From assembly GCF_947241705.1 (NCBI RefSeq), contig NC_079259.1, positions 806,001 through 870,000 of the forward strand: a stretch of 64,000 nt of DNA. Direction: 5' to 3'. Below the pieces are notes generated by a model. The model was not told the origin of the DNA and did no database searches. It saw only the letters and a list, made by a program, of their open reading frames with translations. The translations under genes and the position numbers were made by a program. Of this stretch, positions 19,783 to 31,462 are shown piece after piece. This DNA is from Saccharomyces mikatae IFO 1815. Its lineage: Eukaryota > Ascomycota > Saccharomycetes > Saccharomycetales > Saccharomycetaceae. Within the stretch, counting starts at the first letter, position 1. Each line of letters starts with the position of its first letter.

Positions 19783-21780
19783 ATGGCAGTGGAGGAAATT
19801 TCGTCCCGTAAGGACATCAGCCTGAGAGATATGCAAATCTCTGCCATTCTAAAAATGCTTTTTCTAAATAAGGACTCGAACAACAACGACAACATCACCA
19901 CCATCACTGACGATATCTTCAACCAGCAGGAGATCGTCTGGAAGGTGTTGGTACTAGACATTAAAAGCACCGCTACTATATCTTCCGTTCTCAGGGTCAA
20001 TGACCTGCTGAAAGCTGGTATCACCGTTCATTCCTTAATTAAGCAGGAGAGATCTCCCTTGCCAGATGTTCCCGCCGTATATTTCGTCTCTCCCATAAAG
20101 GAAAACATTGACATCATAATCAATGATTTAAAGTGCGACAAATACTCAGAATTCTATATCAATTTTACCTCATCTTTGCCCAGAAACCTCTTGGAAGATT
20201 TTGCTCAACAAGTCTCTGTCACGGGTAAATCTGACAAAATCAAACAAGTGTACGACCAATACTTAGACTTTATTGTAACTGAGCCAGAATTGTTTTCCCT
20301 GGAAATATCAAATGCGTACTTGACGTTAAATGACCCAAAAACTACAGAAGAGCAAATCACAAGCCTATGCGCCAACATTGCCGACGGCCTATTTAACACC
20401 GTGTTAACTACTAATTCTATCCCTATCATAAGAGCTGCGAAAGGTGGACCTGCTGAGATTATTGCTGAAAAGCTAGGAAGCAAATTGCGTGACTTCGTCA
20501 TCAATACCAATGCTTCATCGGCCTCCACTTTACAGGGAAATGACTCTTTGGAGAGAGGTGTTTTGATTATTCTGGATAGAAACATCGATTTTGCCTCAAT
20601 GTTCTCACATTCGTGGATTTATCAGTGCATGGTTTTTGATATCTTCAAACTATCGAGGAATACAATAACTATTCCCTTAGAAAGTAAAGAAAATGGAGAT
20701 GACACTACTACGACAAAGCCAATAGCAACCAAAAAATATGATATAGAGCCAAATGATTTCTTTTGGATGGAGAACTCTCACTTACCATTTCCAGAAGCTG
20801 CAGAAAATGTTGAAACAGCTTTGAATAGATACAAAGAAGAAGCCGCAGAAATCACTAGAAAAACTGGTGTGACCAACATAACAGACCTAGATCCAAACTC
20901 AAATAATGATACAGTTCAGATTCAGGAGGTTGTGAAAAAACTTCCAGAATTGACAGCGAAGAAAAATATCATTGATACTCATATGAATATTTTTGCTGCA
21001 TTATTGTCACAATTAGAAAGTAAAAGTTTGGATACATTCTTTGAGGTAGAACAAGATCCCGGTAACACTAAAACAAGATCTAGATTTTTGGATATCTTAA
21101 AAGATGGTAAGACTAATAATCTTGAAGATAAGTTGAGATCATTCATTGTTCTTTATTTAACAGCAACTACTGGATTACCAAGAGATTTTGTCCAAACTGT
21201 GGAAGATTATTTCAAAGATAATGATTACGACATCAATGCTCTAAAGTATGTTTATAAATTGAGAGAGTTCATGCAATTATCCAATATGTCCTTACAAAAT
21301 AAATCACTGGAAGATGGTACTGATTCCACTTTTAAGCCAAGCAACTTAACATTATCCGGTATATATGGGTTAACTGAAGGTAAATTACAAGGGGGTGTAG
21401 GAAGTTTGATATCTAGTATTAAGAAATTACTTCCTGAAAAAAAAACCATCCCAATAACAAATGTCGTCGATGCGATAATGGACCCTTTAAACAGCTCCCA
21501 AAAAAACTTGGAAACTACTGATGGTTACCTATACATTGACCCCAAAATTACGAGGGGTTCGCATACTAGAAAGCCAAAAAGACAATCTTATAATAAGTCA
21601 TTGGTGTTTGTAGTTGGTGGTGGTAACTACCTCGAATATCAGAACCTTCAAGAATGGGCACATTCTCAATTGCATAATCCCAAAAAAGTCATGTATGGTA
21701 GCACAGCCATTACTACACCAGCTGAATTTTTGAATGAGATTTCTCAACTTGGTGCAAGCAATGACAACAGTGATGCATAA
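19783..21780 (+). CDS. SLY1: SLY1, SM protein for ER-Golgi vesicle fusion
   Basis: The frame is open from a TTG at 19714, but the first ATG at 19783 (MAVEEISSRKDISLRDMQ) matches the known Sly1 N-terminus and gives 665 codons (666 in S. cerevisiae). Sly1 is the Sec1/Munc18-family protein that binds the syntaxin Sed5 and SNARE assemblies in ER-Golgi and intra-Golgi transport. The SM fold covers the full length. Recognisable blocks include the N-terminal QISAILKMLF, GVLIILDRNIDFASMFSHSW and FVVGGGNYLEYQNLQEWA near the end. The loop containing SGIYGLTEGKLQGGVGSL, where gain-of-function alleles map in S. cerevisiae, is present. The gene converges on RVB1. Confidence 0.97.
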   Translation: MAVEEISSRKDISLRDMQISAILKMLFLNKDSNNNDNITTITDDIFNQQEIVWKVLVLDIKSTATISSVLRVNDLLKAGITVHSLIKQERSPLPDVPAVYFVSPIKENIDIIINDLKCDKYSEFYINFTSSLPRNLLEDFAQQVSVTGKSDKIKQVYDQYLDFIVTEPELFSLEISNAYLTLNDPKTTEEQITSLCANIADGLFNTVLTTNSIPIIRAAKGGPAEIIAEKLGSKLRDFVINTNASSASTLQGNDSLERGVLIILDRNIDFASMFSHSWIYQCMVFDIFKLSRNTITIPLESKENGDDTTTTKPIATKKYDIEPNDFFWMENSHLPFPEAAENVETALNRYKEEAAEITRKTGVTNITDLDPNSNNDTVQIQEVVKKLPELTAKKNIIDTHMNIFAALLSQLESKSLDTFFEVEQDPGNTKTRSRFLDILKDGKTNNLEDKLRSFIVLYLTATTGLPRDFVQTVEDYFKDNDYDINALKYVYKLREFMQLSNMSLQNKSLEDGTDSTFKPSNLTLSGIYGLTEGKLQGGVGSLISSIKKLLPEKKTIPITNVVDAIMDPLNSSQKNLETTDGYLYIDPKITRGSHTRKPKRQSYNKSLVFVVGGGNYLEYQNLQEWAHSQLHNPKKVMYGSTAITTPAEFLNEISQLGASNDNSDA

Positions 21781-21977
21781 CTGACATCCACGCCCAATGA
21801 AGATATACTAATATGTACGTATATAAGAGAAGGATATTAAGACGTGTACAGTAGAGGGGGAGAAAGAAATTTCTGTTCATAAAAAAAATTTTTCCACTTA
21901 AAAATACGTTTATTGCTTAGTCATTTATATTGTATTTATTTTTATTTGTTGAATGCGCTATAAGGCTTTTTAGGCCG

Positions 21978-23715
<1,738 letters not shown>

Positions 23716-24828
23716 ATGAAGCAGAGAGTTGTATTACCGATCACTCCACCAAGTACGGTGGAAAAGAAACCTCAAATCGGAAACCGTTGTAATGAGGATT
23801 TGAAACCTAGAAAATTACTACCCCAATTAAAAAGAAGCATTGGTAGCAGGAAGCCTAGGCTGACATATAGGCCCGTATTGAACTCGGTGTTTGATCTGGA
23901 TGCTTACACAGATTTTGCGCACTTAACGAAGTCGCAACACCGTGATATGGAACGCGATGCTGGCTTCATTAGCTACGCACTGAACTACAGTAAAAGAATG
24001 GTTGTAGTTAGTGGGGCAGGTGTATCAGTTGCTGCTGGAATACCGGACTTTAGATCTAGTGGAGGGATTTTCTCAACAGCGAATGGCGGTTCTGGCAAAG
24101 ATTTATTTGACTACAATCGTGTATATGGTGATGAATCAATGAGTGTAAGATTTAATCAACTAATGGTTTCATTATTCAAGCTATCTAAAAACTGTCAACC
24201 CACAAAATTCCACGAGATGATTAACGGGTTTGCTAAGGATGGCCGACTTTTAAGACTGTACACACAGAACATTGATGGTCTTGATACACAACTACCTTAT
24301 TTATCAACGAATGTCCCTTTGGCGAAGCCTATACCCAGTACTGTACAATTGCACGGAAGCATAAAACACATGGAATGTAATAAATGTCTAAATGTTGAAC
24401 CTTTTGACCCCGAAATATTCAAATGCGATGACACATATGATTCTCGCACTGAAATCATACCGTCATGTCCACAATGTGAAGAATATGAAACAGTTAGAAA
24501 GGTTGCAGGCTTAAGGTCAACTGGTGTGGGTAAGTTACGCCCAAGAGTAATTTTGTATAATGAGATTCATCCTGAAGGTGATTTTATTGGTGAAATTGCT
24601 AATAACGATTTGAAGAAAAGACTTGATTGTTTGATTATTGTTGGAACAAGCTTGAAAATTCCCGGTGTGAAGAATATTTGCAAACAGTTTGCGGCAAAAG
24701 TCCACGCAAACAAGGGCATTGTTTTATATTTAAACACCTGTATGCCGCCTAAGAATGTGTTGGATTCTTTAAAATTTGTAGACTTAATTGTACTGGGTGA
24801 TTGTCAACATGTAACTTCACTATTATAG
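23716..24828 (+). CDS. HST4: HST4, sirtuin (NAD-dependent histone H3K56 deacetylase)
   Basis: The ATG at 23716 (MKQRVVLPITPPS) gives 370 codons, the S. cerevisiae length and N-terminus; another in-frame ATG at 23701 would add five residues (MESHR). Hst4, with Hst3, removes acetyl groups from H3 K56 and supports genome stability and silencing. Sirtuin features are complete: GAGVSVAAGIPDFRS (residues 100-114), TQNIDGLD (183-190), the catalytic histidine in QLHGS (residue 213), and a zinc site with Cys 221, 224, 251 and 254. A 29-codon upstream ORF ends on the start codon. The gene converges on NUP42. Confidence 0.96.
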   Translation: MKQRVVLPITPPSTVEKKPQIGNRCNEDLKPRKLLPQLKRSIGSRKPRLTYRPVLNSVFDLDAYTDFAHLTKSQHRDMERDAGFISYALNYSKRMVVVSGAGVSVAAGIPDFRSSGGIFSTANGGSGKDLFDYNRVYGDESMSVRFNQLMVSLFKLSKNCQPTKFHEMINGFAKDGRLLRLYTQNIDGLDTQLPYLSTNVPLAKPIPSTVQLHGSIKHMECNKCLNVEPFDPEIFKCDDTYDSRTEIIPSCPQCEEYETVRKVAGLRSTGVGKLRPRVILYNEIHPEGDFIGEIANNDLKKRLDCLIIVGTSLKIPGVKNICKQFAAKVHANKGIVLYLNTCMPPKNVLDSLKFVDLIVLGDCQHVTSLL

Positions 24829-24945
24829 AGATTCTTCATTTTCTTTGTTGCACAAGGATGGAGATGTTACCAATGCATTTTGTATTTATGTATATACATA
24901 TATGTAATTAAATATATCATTTACCAATTTTTTGACGTTTCTTGT

Positions 24946-26220
24946 CTATGCAACTAGTGCAGGTGGCGGAGGGACATCAGGGACAAGACCTAGTTCAAAC
25001 TTATTTGCTTCAAATATTTTTAATGTTTCCTCTGCAAGATCAGCCAACTCCAGAAAGCCATCTTTTTCAGAAGGAATTCCTTGAACAAACCTAGTCTTAC
25101 AAGATGCTGTATTGATACTCATCGGTTGCTGTCCAAACCCAAAAGGCGACCTGCCACTATTATTCTCTATATTTGTATTCGGTATTTGGCCGAATGTAGA
25201 ACTAGTGGTTGATACCTTGTTAGTATCCTTCTGTGGCGCAATTCCAAATGAAAATCCTTTATTACCAAAAGCAGATTGGAAGTTTGTATTTGTATTCATA
25301 TCGGGGTTTGATGGTGCAGAAACGAAGCTGCCACTAGTGCCTTGGCCAAAAGCAGATTGTTTGATTGAGGCTTGATTATCCGTAGCTCCAAATGGACTAC
25401 TTTCGTTGTTGTTGTTGGTTTTGGAATTGGTGAGACCGAACGGTGACGTACCAACAGCCGCTCCATTTTGAAGATCACCAAAAGGCGATTTGTTACTGTT
25501 GTTAGTGCCAAACGAACCGAAAGGGGATGCTCCTGTTCCAGTAGTTGTGCTAGAGTTTTGAATGGCACTAAATGGTGACTGTGTATTACCAGCTGTGCCG
25601 AAAGCGGGTTTGCCAAATACTGATGATGTAGCTGATGCATTCTGAGATGAGTTTTGTTGCAGTGAACCAAAAGGAGAAGAGGCCGTTAATGGCACATTTT
25701 GGGTAGTGCCGAATGCAGAGTTATTACTATGGTTTGTAGAACTAGAAGTAGTATCAGTTCCATTCGCTCCAAATCCTGTTTGACCAAAGGCAGATCCCAT
25801 TGAACTAGGAGCTTTACTAAAAGGATTACCCATCGCCGCCGTATTACCAAAACTTGTTGATCCAAATGATGGTGCTCCAAACGCAGATGAAGTTGCGGGC
25901 GTATTAATATTGACAGGTGCACTAGAGCCAAATGCAGGTGCCCCAAATGCCGATGGTTTGATTACATTATTAGTGTTACCGAAAGCACTAATGGGAGCAT
26001 TACCAGTATTATTTGTATTGGCACCAAATTGTGGCTGTCCAAATGCAGAAGCAGTAGCACCTCCTGTCATTGAACTTGTTGCTCCAAAACTAGGTCTACC
26101 GAATACATTGCTTCCCATTCCAGTGTTACTAGCACCATTAGTAGTGAAAGGATTGGCCCCATTTGTATTGGAAAGACCGGGTTTAACACTTGATGTGAAT
26201 GGATTAGCAAAAGCTGACAT
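24946..26220 (-). CDS. NUP42: NUP42, FG-repeat nucleoporin
   Basis: The open frame begins at a TTG (26253), but the first ATG is at 26220 (MSAFANPFTSS), which matches the known N-terminus and gives 424 codons (430 in S. cerevisiae). Nup42 (Rip1) sits on the cytoplasmic side of the nuclear pore, binds Gle1, and helps mRNA export, especially under heat shock. Most of the protein is a disordered series of FG, SAFG and PxFG repeats (GRPSFGA, SAFGAPAFGSS, SPFGSFG). The C-terminal Gle1-binding segment (RFVQGIPSEKDGFLELADLAEETLKIFEANKFELGLVPD) is well kept. Length differences fall in the repeat region, as expected. Confidence 0.96.
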   Translation of the reverse strand: MSAFANPFTSSVKPGLSNTNGANPFTTNGASNTGMGSNVFGRPSFGATSSMTGGATASAFGQPQFGANTNNTGNAPISAFGNTNNVIKPSAFGAPAFGSSAPVNINTPATSSAFGAPSFGSTSFGNTAAMGNPFSKAPSSMGSAFGQTGFGANGTDTTSSSTNHSNNSAFGTTQNVPLTASSPFGSLQQNSSQNASATSSVFGKPAFGTAGNTQSPFSAIQNSSTTTGTGASPFGSFGTNNSNKSPFGDLQNGAAVGTSPFGLTNSKTNNNNESSPFGATDNQASIKQSAFGQGTSGSFVSAPSNPDMNTNTNFQSAFGNKGFSFGIAPQKDTNKVSTTSSTFGQIPNTNIENNSGRSPFGFGQQPMSINTASCKTRFVQGIPSEKDGFLELADLAEETLKIFEANKFELGLVPDVPPPPALVA

Positions 26221-27107
26221 TGCAGTTTGATCGTTGTTTGGATTCAAATCCAATCGTAATTGAACAAGTTCTTGTGTTAATCTTCAGTGTTGTAGCTCTT
26301 TAACATTATACGCTCTATCCATTAAATCACTATTTTTCTTGAAATACCTTGCACCGCAAGCCGGCTCATTTCTTGACATAATCAATATTCTTCTGCACAT
26401 ATTATCAAGGTTCCATAACGTATTCTATTTAAAGTGGTGGCTGGGGCGTCATACCATGATTTCCTGCCTTCACTGGTCAATGGTCACTTCCTTAAATTAA
26501 TGTTACTGTTCAGTGGAAATCGTAAACGAGCCTAACAATTCAAACCAGATTGATGGAGCGAAATTCATATCAGGCATAATCTTCCTCTAGCAAACAATTA
26601 GTTCACGATCCAAAGCACTATAAGACATTATTTATCTATATCAAAAAGACGTGAATTTTTTTTTCTTACCATTACTACTGAATGACTCTTATTTTATTTT
26701 CACTTGGCACAGTGCTAATTTTATGAAGTGGTCCCTTTGATCAGAATTTTTTAGGTAGGTACAGTTATTCAATATTTTCTGTAAAATATTATTATTCTTA
26801 TTGATAACGTAGATGTTTTAATAAACATGTAAGAATTAATAGCAGTTAACAAACCCACATTGGCTTGCTGAAAATACTTGTGAAGAAGACTTTTCGTTAC
26901 GATGTAATATGGTCCTTATAGCACCACCCTTGCTTAAAGAGTAAGAGAAGAAACAAAAAAACTTATTTAATATATATATATATAGTAGGTATTTACACGT
27001 GAAGGTATTGAAAAAGAATAGAGGGTCTAAAATACAGGTATCTTGGTGAAGGAATTGCTATTTAGAATACAAACCCCACATCTCTTTTCCCTCCTATTTT
27101 GTCTGTT
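26221..27107. other. MSS116-NUP42 spacer (NUP42 promoter)
   Basis: This 887-bp spacer lies between two minus-strand genes and should hold the NUP42 promoter and the MSS116 3' end. It includes a short TA repeat near 26968-26984. I searched for tRNA A/B boxes and snoRNA-like box elements by eye and found none that convince. No conserved ORF is seen. Confidence 0.4.
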
Positions 27108-29105
27108 CTAATATCTATTATTACTTCTACTTGAGTAATTGTTTCTGTTATTACCACGAGAGAATGAACGTCTGTTGTTATTACCGCGTCCAAATTGTTC
27201 ATCATCATAATCTCTTCCATTCCTATTATTGAAACTCCTGTTGTCTCTAAAAGAAGTTTCCGAGTCAATATCTTCATCACCGTAAGAATTCTCAATTCTA
27301 CCTCTATTTCCACTATAGTCTTTGATTTCAAACATTGCCTTACCAATTGGACTACGGCTTAATCCGAGTTTATCTAAAAATCTCCTGGACACAGGGATCT
27401 TTAACTGGGGGTCATTCAGTAACACACCGTAAGTAGAGGCGATTTCAGGCAGAATGCGTCTTTCAGAGAACCTATATTCCTTAATGCAAGATCTATAAGA
27501 GGAGATCAAACTTACCACAACATCTGATATGTCTTCTGCTTCGTCGTTTATAGCTTCTAAGACCTCAGATTTTATTTCTTCATTTGGTTCGTATTTTTCT
27601 TGTTTTGCGATGACTATATTCTTAGCATCTTCTAGTTCTCTGATAAAAGGTAATTCATCCTTACAAATAAATAGTACGGAGGAACCTTCTTTCCCACTTC
27701 TGGCAGTTCTACCAATTCTATGGATATAATTCGCCAGTTCAGATGGAACACCAATTTGTAAAACTTCGTGGACATTTGGGAAATCCATCCCACGAGCACC
27801 TACATCCGTACAAACCAGTATACCAGATTCATCTTTCTTGAATCTCTTAACTAAGCTTGTTCTTTTGTTTTGTGTAATTTTACCATGAAATTCTAGAATT
27901 GGTAGATCTTTCTTGAACTCATTCTGTAAAATGTTGCACAAGAATGAAGTAAATTTGACTGTTGGTGCAAAAATAATGGCTTTGTAATTTGACTCTCTTT
28001 CCTTAATTTGCTTTTTTATATGCTCCACAGCTGCAAAAATACTATTGGCAAACTTTTCAGAAATTACGACGGATTGGTCAATCCTTTCATGAGCTTCAGG
28101 TTCATTCTTGTCTACTGTGTCCAAAAAGAGACATTCTTTTTTATTCATAATATTGTTTGCCAATTTTTGTACTTTGTCATCCAAAGTAGCTGAGAACAAT
28201 AACGTCTTTATGTTATCTACAGATTTGGAGTTCTTTTCATTCAGTATGCCAGAAATTGTTTCCAAGTCATCTCTAAATCCGATTTCTAGTAGTCTATCAG
28301 CTTCATCTAGAACTTTATAGTCAACAAACCTGAAAAATTTATTCGAGTACTTTTCTAAAACATCAATTAATCTACCTGGTGTGGCAATAACGATGTTTGG
28401 TCTCAACTTATTCATTTTATTCATAGCTGCCCTGAAATCAGTACCACCAACTAACGAGACACAACCATACTTTTTTAAGCCATAGTTCATGTCGTGAATT
28501 TTTTTCACCTCGGATTCAATTTGTAAAGCTAAATCTCTTGTTGGTGCAACAATAACGGCTTTCACCATGTACTGAGAATCAAATTTTGTGTTCATCAAAT
28601 GCTGGAAAATTGGAATCAAAAATGCAAAAGTCTTACCTGTACCAGTTTTGGCCCTTGCTATAACATCGTGGTCTTCACTGGACAAAATTGGTTTTATAGT
28701 CTTTTGCTGCACAGGAGTCAAACCAGGGAATTCCATTCTAGTAATCGCTTTATGTATTTCCTTATCAAGAACGCCTTCTTCTAACAAAGAATCCAAGGTC
28801 ACCTCTTTAGAGTTTTCTTCTTTAGGGACGTGAATTAACTTAGAAAAAGTGGTCTTATCGAAATGCACTTCATCATCATCTTCCCTGGTCCTGCTTCGTG
28901 GACGAGAATTAAACCGGGAGTTCCTGGACCTACTATTATTGTCGTTCCTCTGGTACCTACCAAAATGTTTTTCATCTCTGCTCCCATCATGATATGATCT
29001 TGTCGAAACTTCTCGATTGATTCGATAACAGCTCGACAGAAGTACCGATAAACTCCTACCTACAAAAAGAGGTGCACGACTCTTTATCAAAACCGAAGTC
29101 AACAT
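27108..29105 (-). CDS. MSS116: MSS116, mitochondrial DEAD-box RNA helicase
   Basis: A 665-codon gene with ATG at 29105 (664 in S. cerevisiae). Mss116 acts as an RNA chaperone in mitochondria, needed for splicing of group I and II introns, translation and RNA processing. The N-terminus (MLTSVLIKSRAPLFVGRSLS) looks like a mitochondrial presequence. DEAD-box motifs are complete: Q motif with GLTPVQ, motif I ARAKTGTGKT (residues 150-159), APTRDLA, DEAD, SAT, and HRIGRTAR. The C-terminal tail is basic and rich in Arg, Asn and Ser, the part that tethers RNA. It is divergent from REF2. Confidence 0.97.
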   Translation of the reverse strand: MLTSVLIKSRAPLFVGRSLSVLLSSCYRINREVSTRSYHDGSRDEKHFGRYQRNDNNSRSRNSRFNSRPRSRTREDDDEVHFDKTTFSKLIHVPKEENSKEVTLDSLLEEGVLDKEIHKAITRMEFPGLTPVQQKTIKPILSSEDHDVIARAKTGTGKTFAFLIPIFQHLMNTKFDSQYMVKAVIVAPTRDLALQIESEVKKIHDMNYGLKKYGCVSLVGGTDFRAAMNKMNKLRPNIVIATPGRLIDVLEKYSNKFFRFVDYKVLDEADRLLEIGFRDDLETISGILNEKNSKSVDNIKTLLFSATLDDKVQKLANNIMNKKECLFLDTVDKNEPEAHERIDQSVVISEKFANSIFAAVEHIKKQIKERESNYKAIIFAPTVKFTSFLCNILQNEFKKDLPILEFHGKITQNKRTSLVKRFKKDESGILVCTDVGARGMDFPNVHEVLQIGVPSELANYIHRIGRTARSGKEGSSVLFICKDELPFIRELEDAKNIVIAKQEKYEPNEEIKSEVLEAINDEAEDISDVVVSLISSYRSCIKEYRFSERRILPEIASTYGVLLNDPQLKIPVSRRFLDKLGLSRSPIGKAMFEIKDYSGNRGRIENSYGDEDIDSETSFRDNRSFNNRNGRDYDDEQFGRGNNNRRSFSRGNNRNNYSSRSNNRY

Positions 29106-29757
29106 TTACCAGCCTAATGTTCAATTATAGTAACTCTTTTGCCACTCTATATTATTTCAGTGACCATCAATTCTTCCTTTCTCTTTTTTATAGGAAAATT
29201 TTGTTACTTTAATATCCCCTCACACGGGTTGGTAATAAATGAAGATTAAAGTCCATAAGAAATGGTACCTCAGATTGTTAACTTGCTTATCAAAAAGAAA
29301 ATAATACGATCATACTAGTCCAGCAAGTTTGCTACCATTAAGAATACATACGACCCTCATATAGAAGTTACTACGGGTAGTTCATTTTATGTCACTATTT
29401 ACGAAATTCGGGCGTCAGCATTTTTCATCAGTTTTTTTAAGGCGGTATGGTATAAAGAATCGATGATACTCGATTGAGGTACTTGTTAGCAGGCCCACAC
29501 ATGGCACGCAGAACAAGATAAGCATAGCTCTTTCATACTGTATTATACTCTACTGCTTTGTATCACTTCGGCACACCAACGATTTCTTTTGGCGGGTCTA
29601 TTATATATATTATATATACTTTTATCAAGACATCGTGTGAGTAAGTGAGGTTGAAGCTCAAAAACCTACAAGCGAAGACAGAAGAAAGATAGCAATACCA
29701 AGAAACGGAAAAAAAAAAAAAGAAACAGTAAGTAACGACACTCTGGAAGATTCAACA
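29106..29757. other. MSS116-REF2 divergent promoter region
   Basis: These 652 bp serve both genes. An excellent Abf1 site lies at 29391-29403 (listed separately). There is a TA-rich stretch near 29600-29621 and an A run (29710-29720) just before REF2. Short frames such as one of 25 codons at 29389 have no supporting evidence. Confidence 0.45.
29391..29403 (+). promoter_or_regulatory. Abf1 binding site (GTCACTATTTACG)
   Basis: GTCACTATTTACG fits the Abf1 consensus RTCAYTNNNNACG at every defined base. It sits 367 bp upstream of REF2 and 286 bp upstream of MSS116 within their shared promoter. Abf1 is a general regulatory factor common in divergent yeast promoters. Occupancy is inferred. Confidence 0.65.
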
Positions 29758-31359
29758 ATGTCAGCTCCTGTTCCTCAATTAGTAAATATATCTCATGCCT
29801 TGCAAGCTTCCACTATCCAACAAATTCGTTTGGATATGGTAGATTTTAATAAAGATTGCAAATTATCTTCCATTCAATTGGCAAGAATTGACAAGTATAT
29901 CGATTCTTTACAAGCGGCTTTAAATCAGTTCACCAAAGATAATTTGCATATCGAACGGAAGGACGAGAATGTGACTGCTGCAGACGTGCAACTGTATTCT
30001 GGCCTAAAATCAATGTATTTAGATTATTTGAACCAACTAATTAAACTAAAGCATGACAAGCAACCCCACTCTGTACCACCCATCGCTAATGATGTTTCAT
30101 TAGACTTCTTCGTTAACCAATTGCCTAAGTTTTCTCCCGAGGAAAGGAAGAATTATGTTGATAATTTAATTCTGAATAAAAACAGTCATAATCGATTGTC
30201 TAAGATGGATGGTTTGGTAGATGCCGTCATTAATTTATGTGTCTTGGATACGTCTGTTAGTGAAAATGTACGATCTTATATGAAACTATTAGATACACTG
30301 GGTTTCCAAAAGGGTTCGAACAGCACAGGTACAAAGACGAAGCTCAAAAAGAAATTAACTAGTTCGAAAGCAAAAGTAAGGGATTCCGAAAAAGATAAAG
30401 AGAAGGATAAGTTGAAATCAAAAACGAAAATCAAACTCAAGCCTTCCCCTCTTCTCAGTAACGATGACGATATCTCTTCATCACTGTCTTCTACATCGAG
30501 CGCTTCAGTGAAGAAATTAAAATCAGGCTTATTCAATAAAAATGAAGATAAACCCTCCGCAGAATCTTTAGCTACTTCTTCTAAGAAAAAACTATCATTT
30601 TCTAAATATCTAAACAAAGATGATGCAGATTCTACCAAGCTTGGAGCCAAACGAACTTTGGACCTGGATTTCAAAGTCAATCCCGTAGAGTCGACGATAG
30701 CCTCTAACAATACAGCATCTTCTACATCAGTATCACCATCGACTACGTCAGAAGCGACTCCTGTTTCTTCAGAAGAACCTTTAAAGAAGAAAACTAAAAA
30801 GTCTCTTAAAGACTTTAATGTACAATCTATCCTTAGAAATGGTAAACCAAAAAAAACCCGTACAAGTAATATCAAATTTCTGGATGATCCTCAGCTAATA
30901 AAAGTTTACGGTGATGATCTACCGAACCAAGGGCTACAAGTTTCTCCTACTCAGCTGAAGAAAATTCTAAAACCATTTAAAGAAGGGGAACCAAAGGAAG
31001 TTATATTGTTCGAAGATATGTCGATCAAATTAAAGTCTCTAGATTTAAGTTTTCTAAAAAACACAAGCAATAATGATTATATTGATATATCTGAAACTAG
31101 AGGTGGTCCAATACACTGTGAAACTAGGACCCCGTTAATCTACAGAAAGAACTTCAATCATTTCAATTCAGACTTGAATAAAAGACCGCCAAGGGAGCCC
31201 ATAGAATTCGATTTGAATGGAAACACAAATTCAAATCCTACTATTGCGAAAGCATTCGGTAAAAATAGTCTTTTATTGAGGAAGGATAGAGGCGGTTTGC
31301 CATACAAGCATGTGCCTATAGTAAAAAGAAATAAGTACCCTCCAAGACCAGTACGCTAA
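29758..31359 (+). CDS. REF2: REF2, subunit of the APT/CPF 3'-end processing complex
   Basis: A 533-codon gene with ATG at 29758 (MSAPVPQLVNISHA), the same length as S. cerevisiae Ref2. Ref2 is an RNA-binding protein in the APT part of the cleavage and polyadenylation factor; it recruits the phosphatase Glc7 and is needed for termination of snoRNA transcripts. The N-terminal third is helical. The middle is low complexity, very rich in Lys, Ser and Thr (KDSEKDKEKDKLKSKTKIK-like). The motif NVQSILRNGKPKKTRTSNIKF-like near residue 355-375 carries an RVxF-type Glc7-docking region, the docking role being an inference. The C-terminus is basic. It converges with CAB5 across an AT repeat. Confidence 0.95.
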   Translation: MSAPVPQLVNISHALQASTIQQIRLDMVDFNKDCKLSSIQLARIDKYIDSLQAALNQFTKDNLHIERKDENVTAADVQLYSGLKSMYLDYLNQLIKLKHDKQPHSVPPIANDVSLDFFVNQLPKFSPEERKNYVDNLILNKNSHNRLSKMDGLVDAVINLCVLDTSVSENVRSYMKLLDTLGFQKGSNSTGTKTKLKKKLTSSKAKVRDSEKDKEKDKLKSKTKIKLKPSPLLSNDDDISSSLSSTSSASVKKLKSGLFNKNEDKPSAESLATSSKKKLSFSKYLNKDDADSTKLGAKRTLDLDFKVNPVESTIASNNTASSTSVSPSTTSEATPVSSEEPLKKKTKKSLKDFNVQSILRNGKPKKTRTSNIKFLDDPQLIKVYGDDLPNQGLQVSPTQLKKILKPFKEGEPKEVILFEDMSIKLKSLDLSFLKNTSNNDYIDISETRGGPIHCETRTPLIYRKNFNHFNSDLNKRPPREPIEFDLNGNTNSNPTIAKAFGKNSLLLRKDRGGLPYKHVPIVKRNKYPPRPVR

Positions 31360-31385
31360 GCTGTGAAATGCAGATACGTAAATAT

Positions 31386-31386
31386 G

Positions 31387-31423
<37 letters not shown>

Positions 31424-31430
31424 TATTCAT
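31386..31430. repeat. AT dinucleotide microsatellite between REF2 and CAB5
   Basis: An (AT)n tract with few interruptions (about 31391-31418, flanked by TATA-like units) lies in the 103-bp space between the convergent REF2 and CAB5 stops. Such TA tracts act as efficiency elements for polyadenylation in yeast and could serve both genes. Length is likely variable. Confidence 0.75.
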
Positions 31431-31462
31431 TCACTTATATAATGTAATTATAAAACACCTCC

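Noticed and set aside
21900-21960. Possible replication origin (ATTTATATTGT and ATTTATTTTTA, near ACS matches) between SLY1 and RVB1
   Set aside because: Each match has one mismatch to the 11-bp core, and such near matches are common in AT-rich spacers. Without replication data it is not supportable.
26221-27107. Hidden RNA gene in the long NUP42-MSS116 spacer
   Set aside because: No A/B boxes, no box C/D or H/ACA pattern and no terminator T run in a fitting place could be found by eye.
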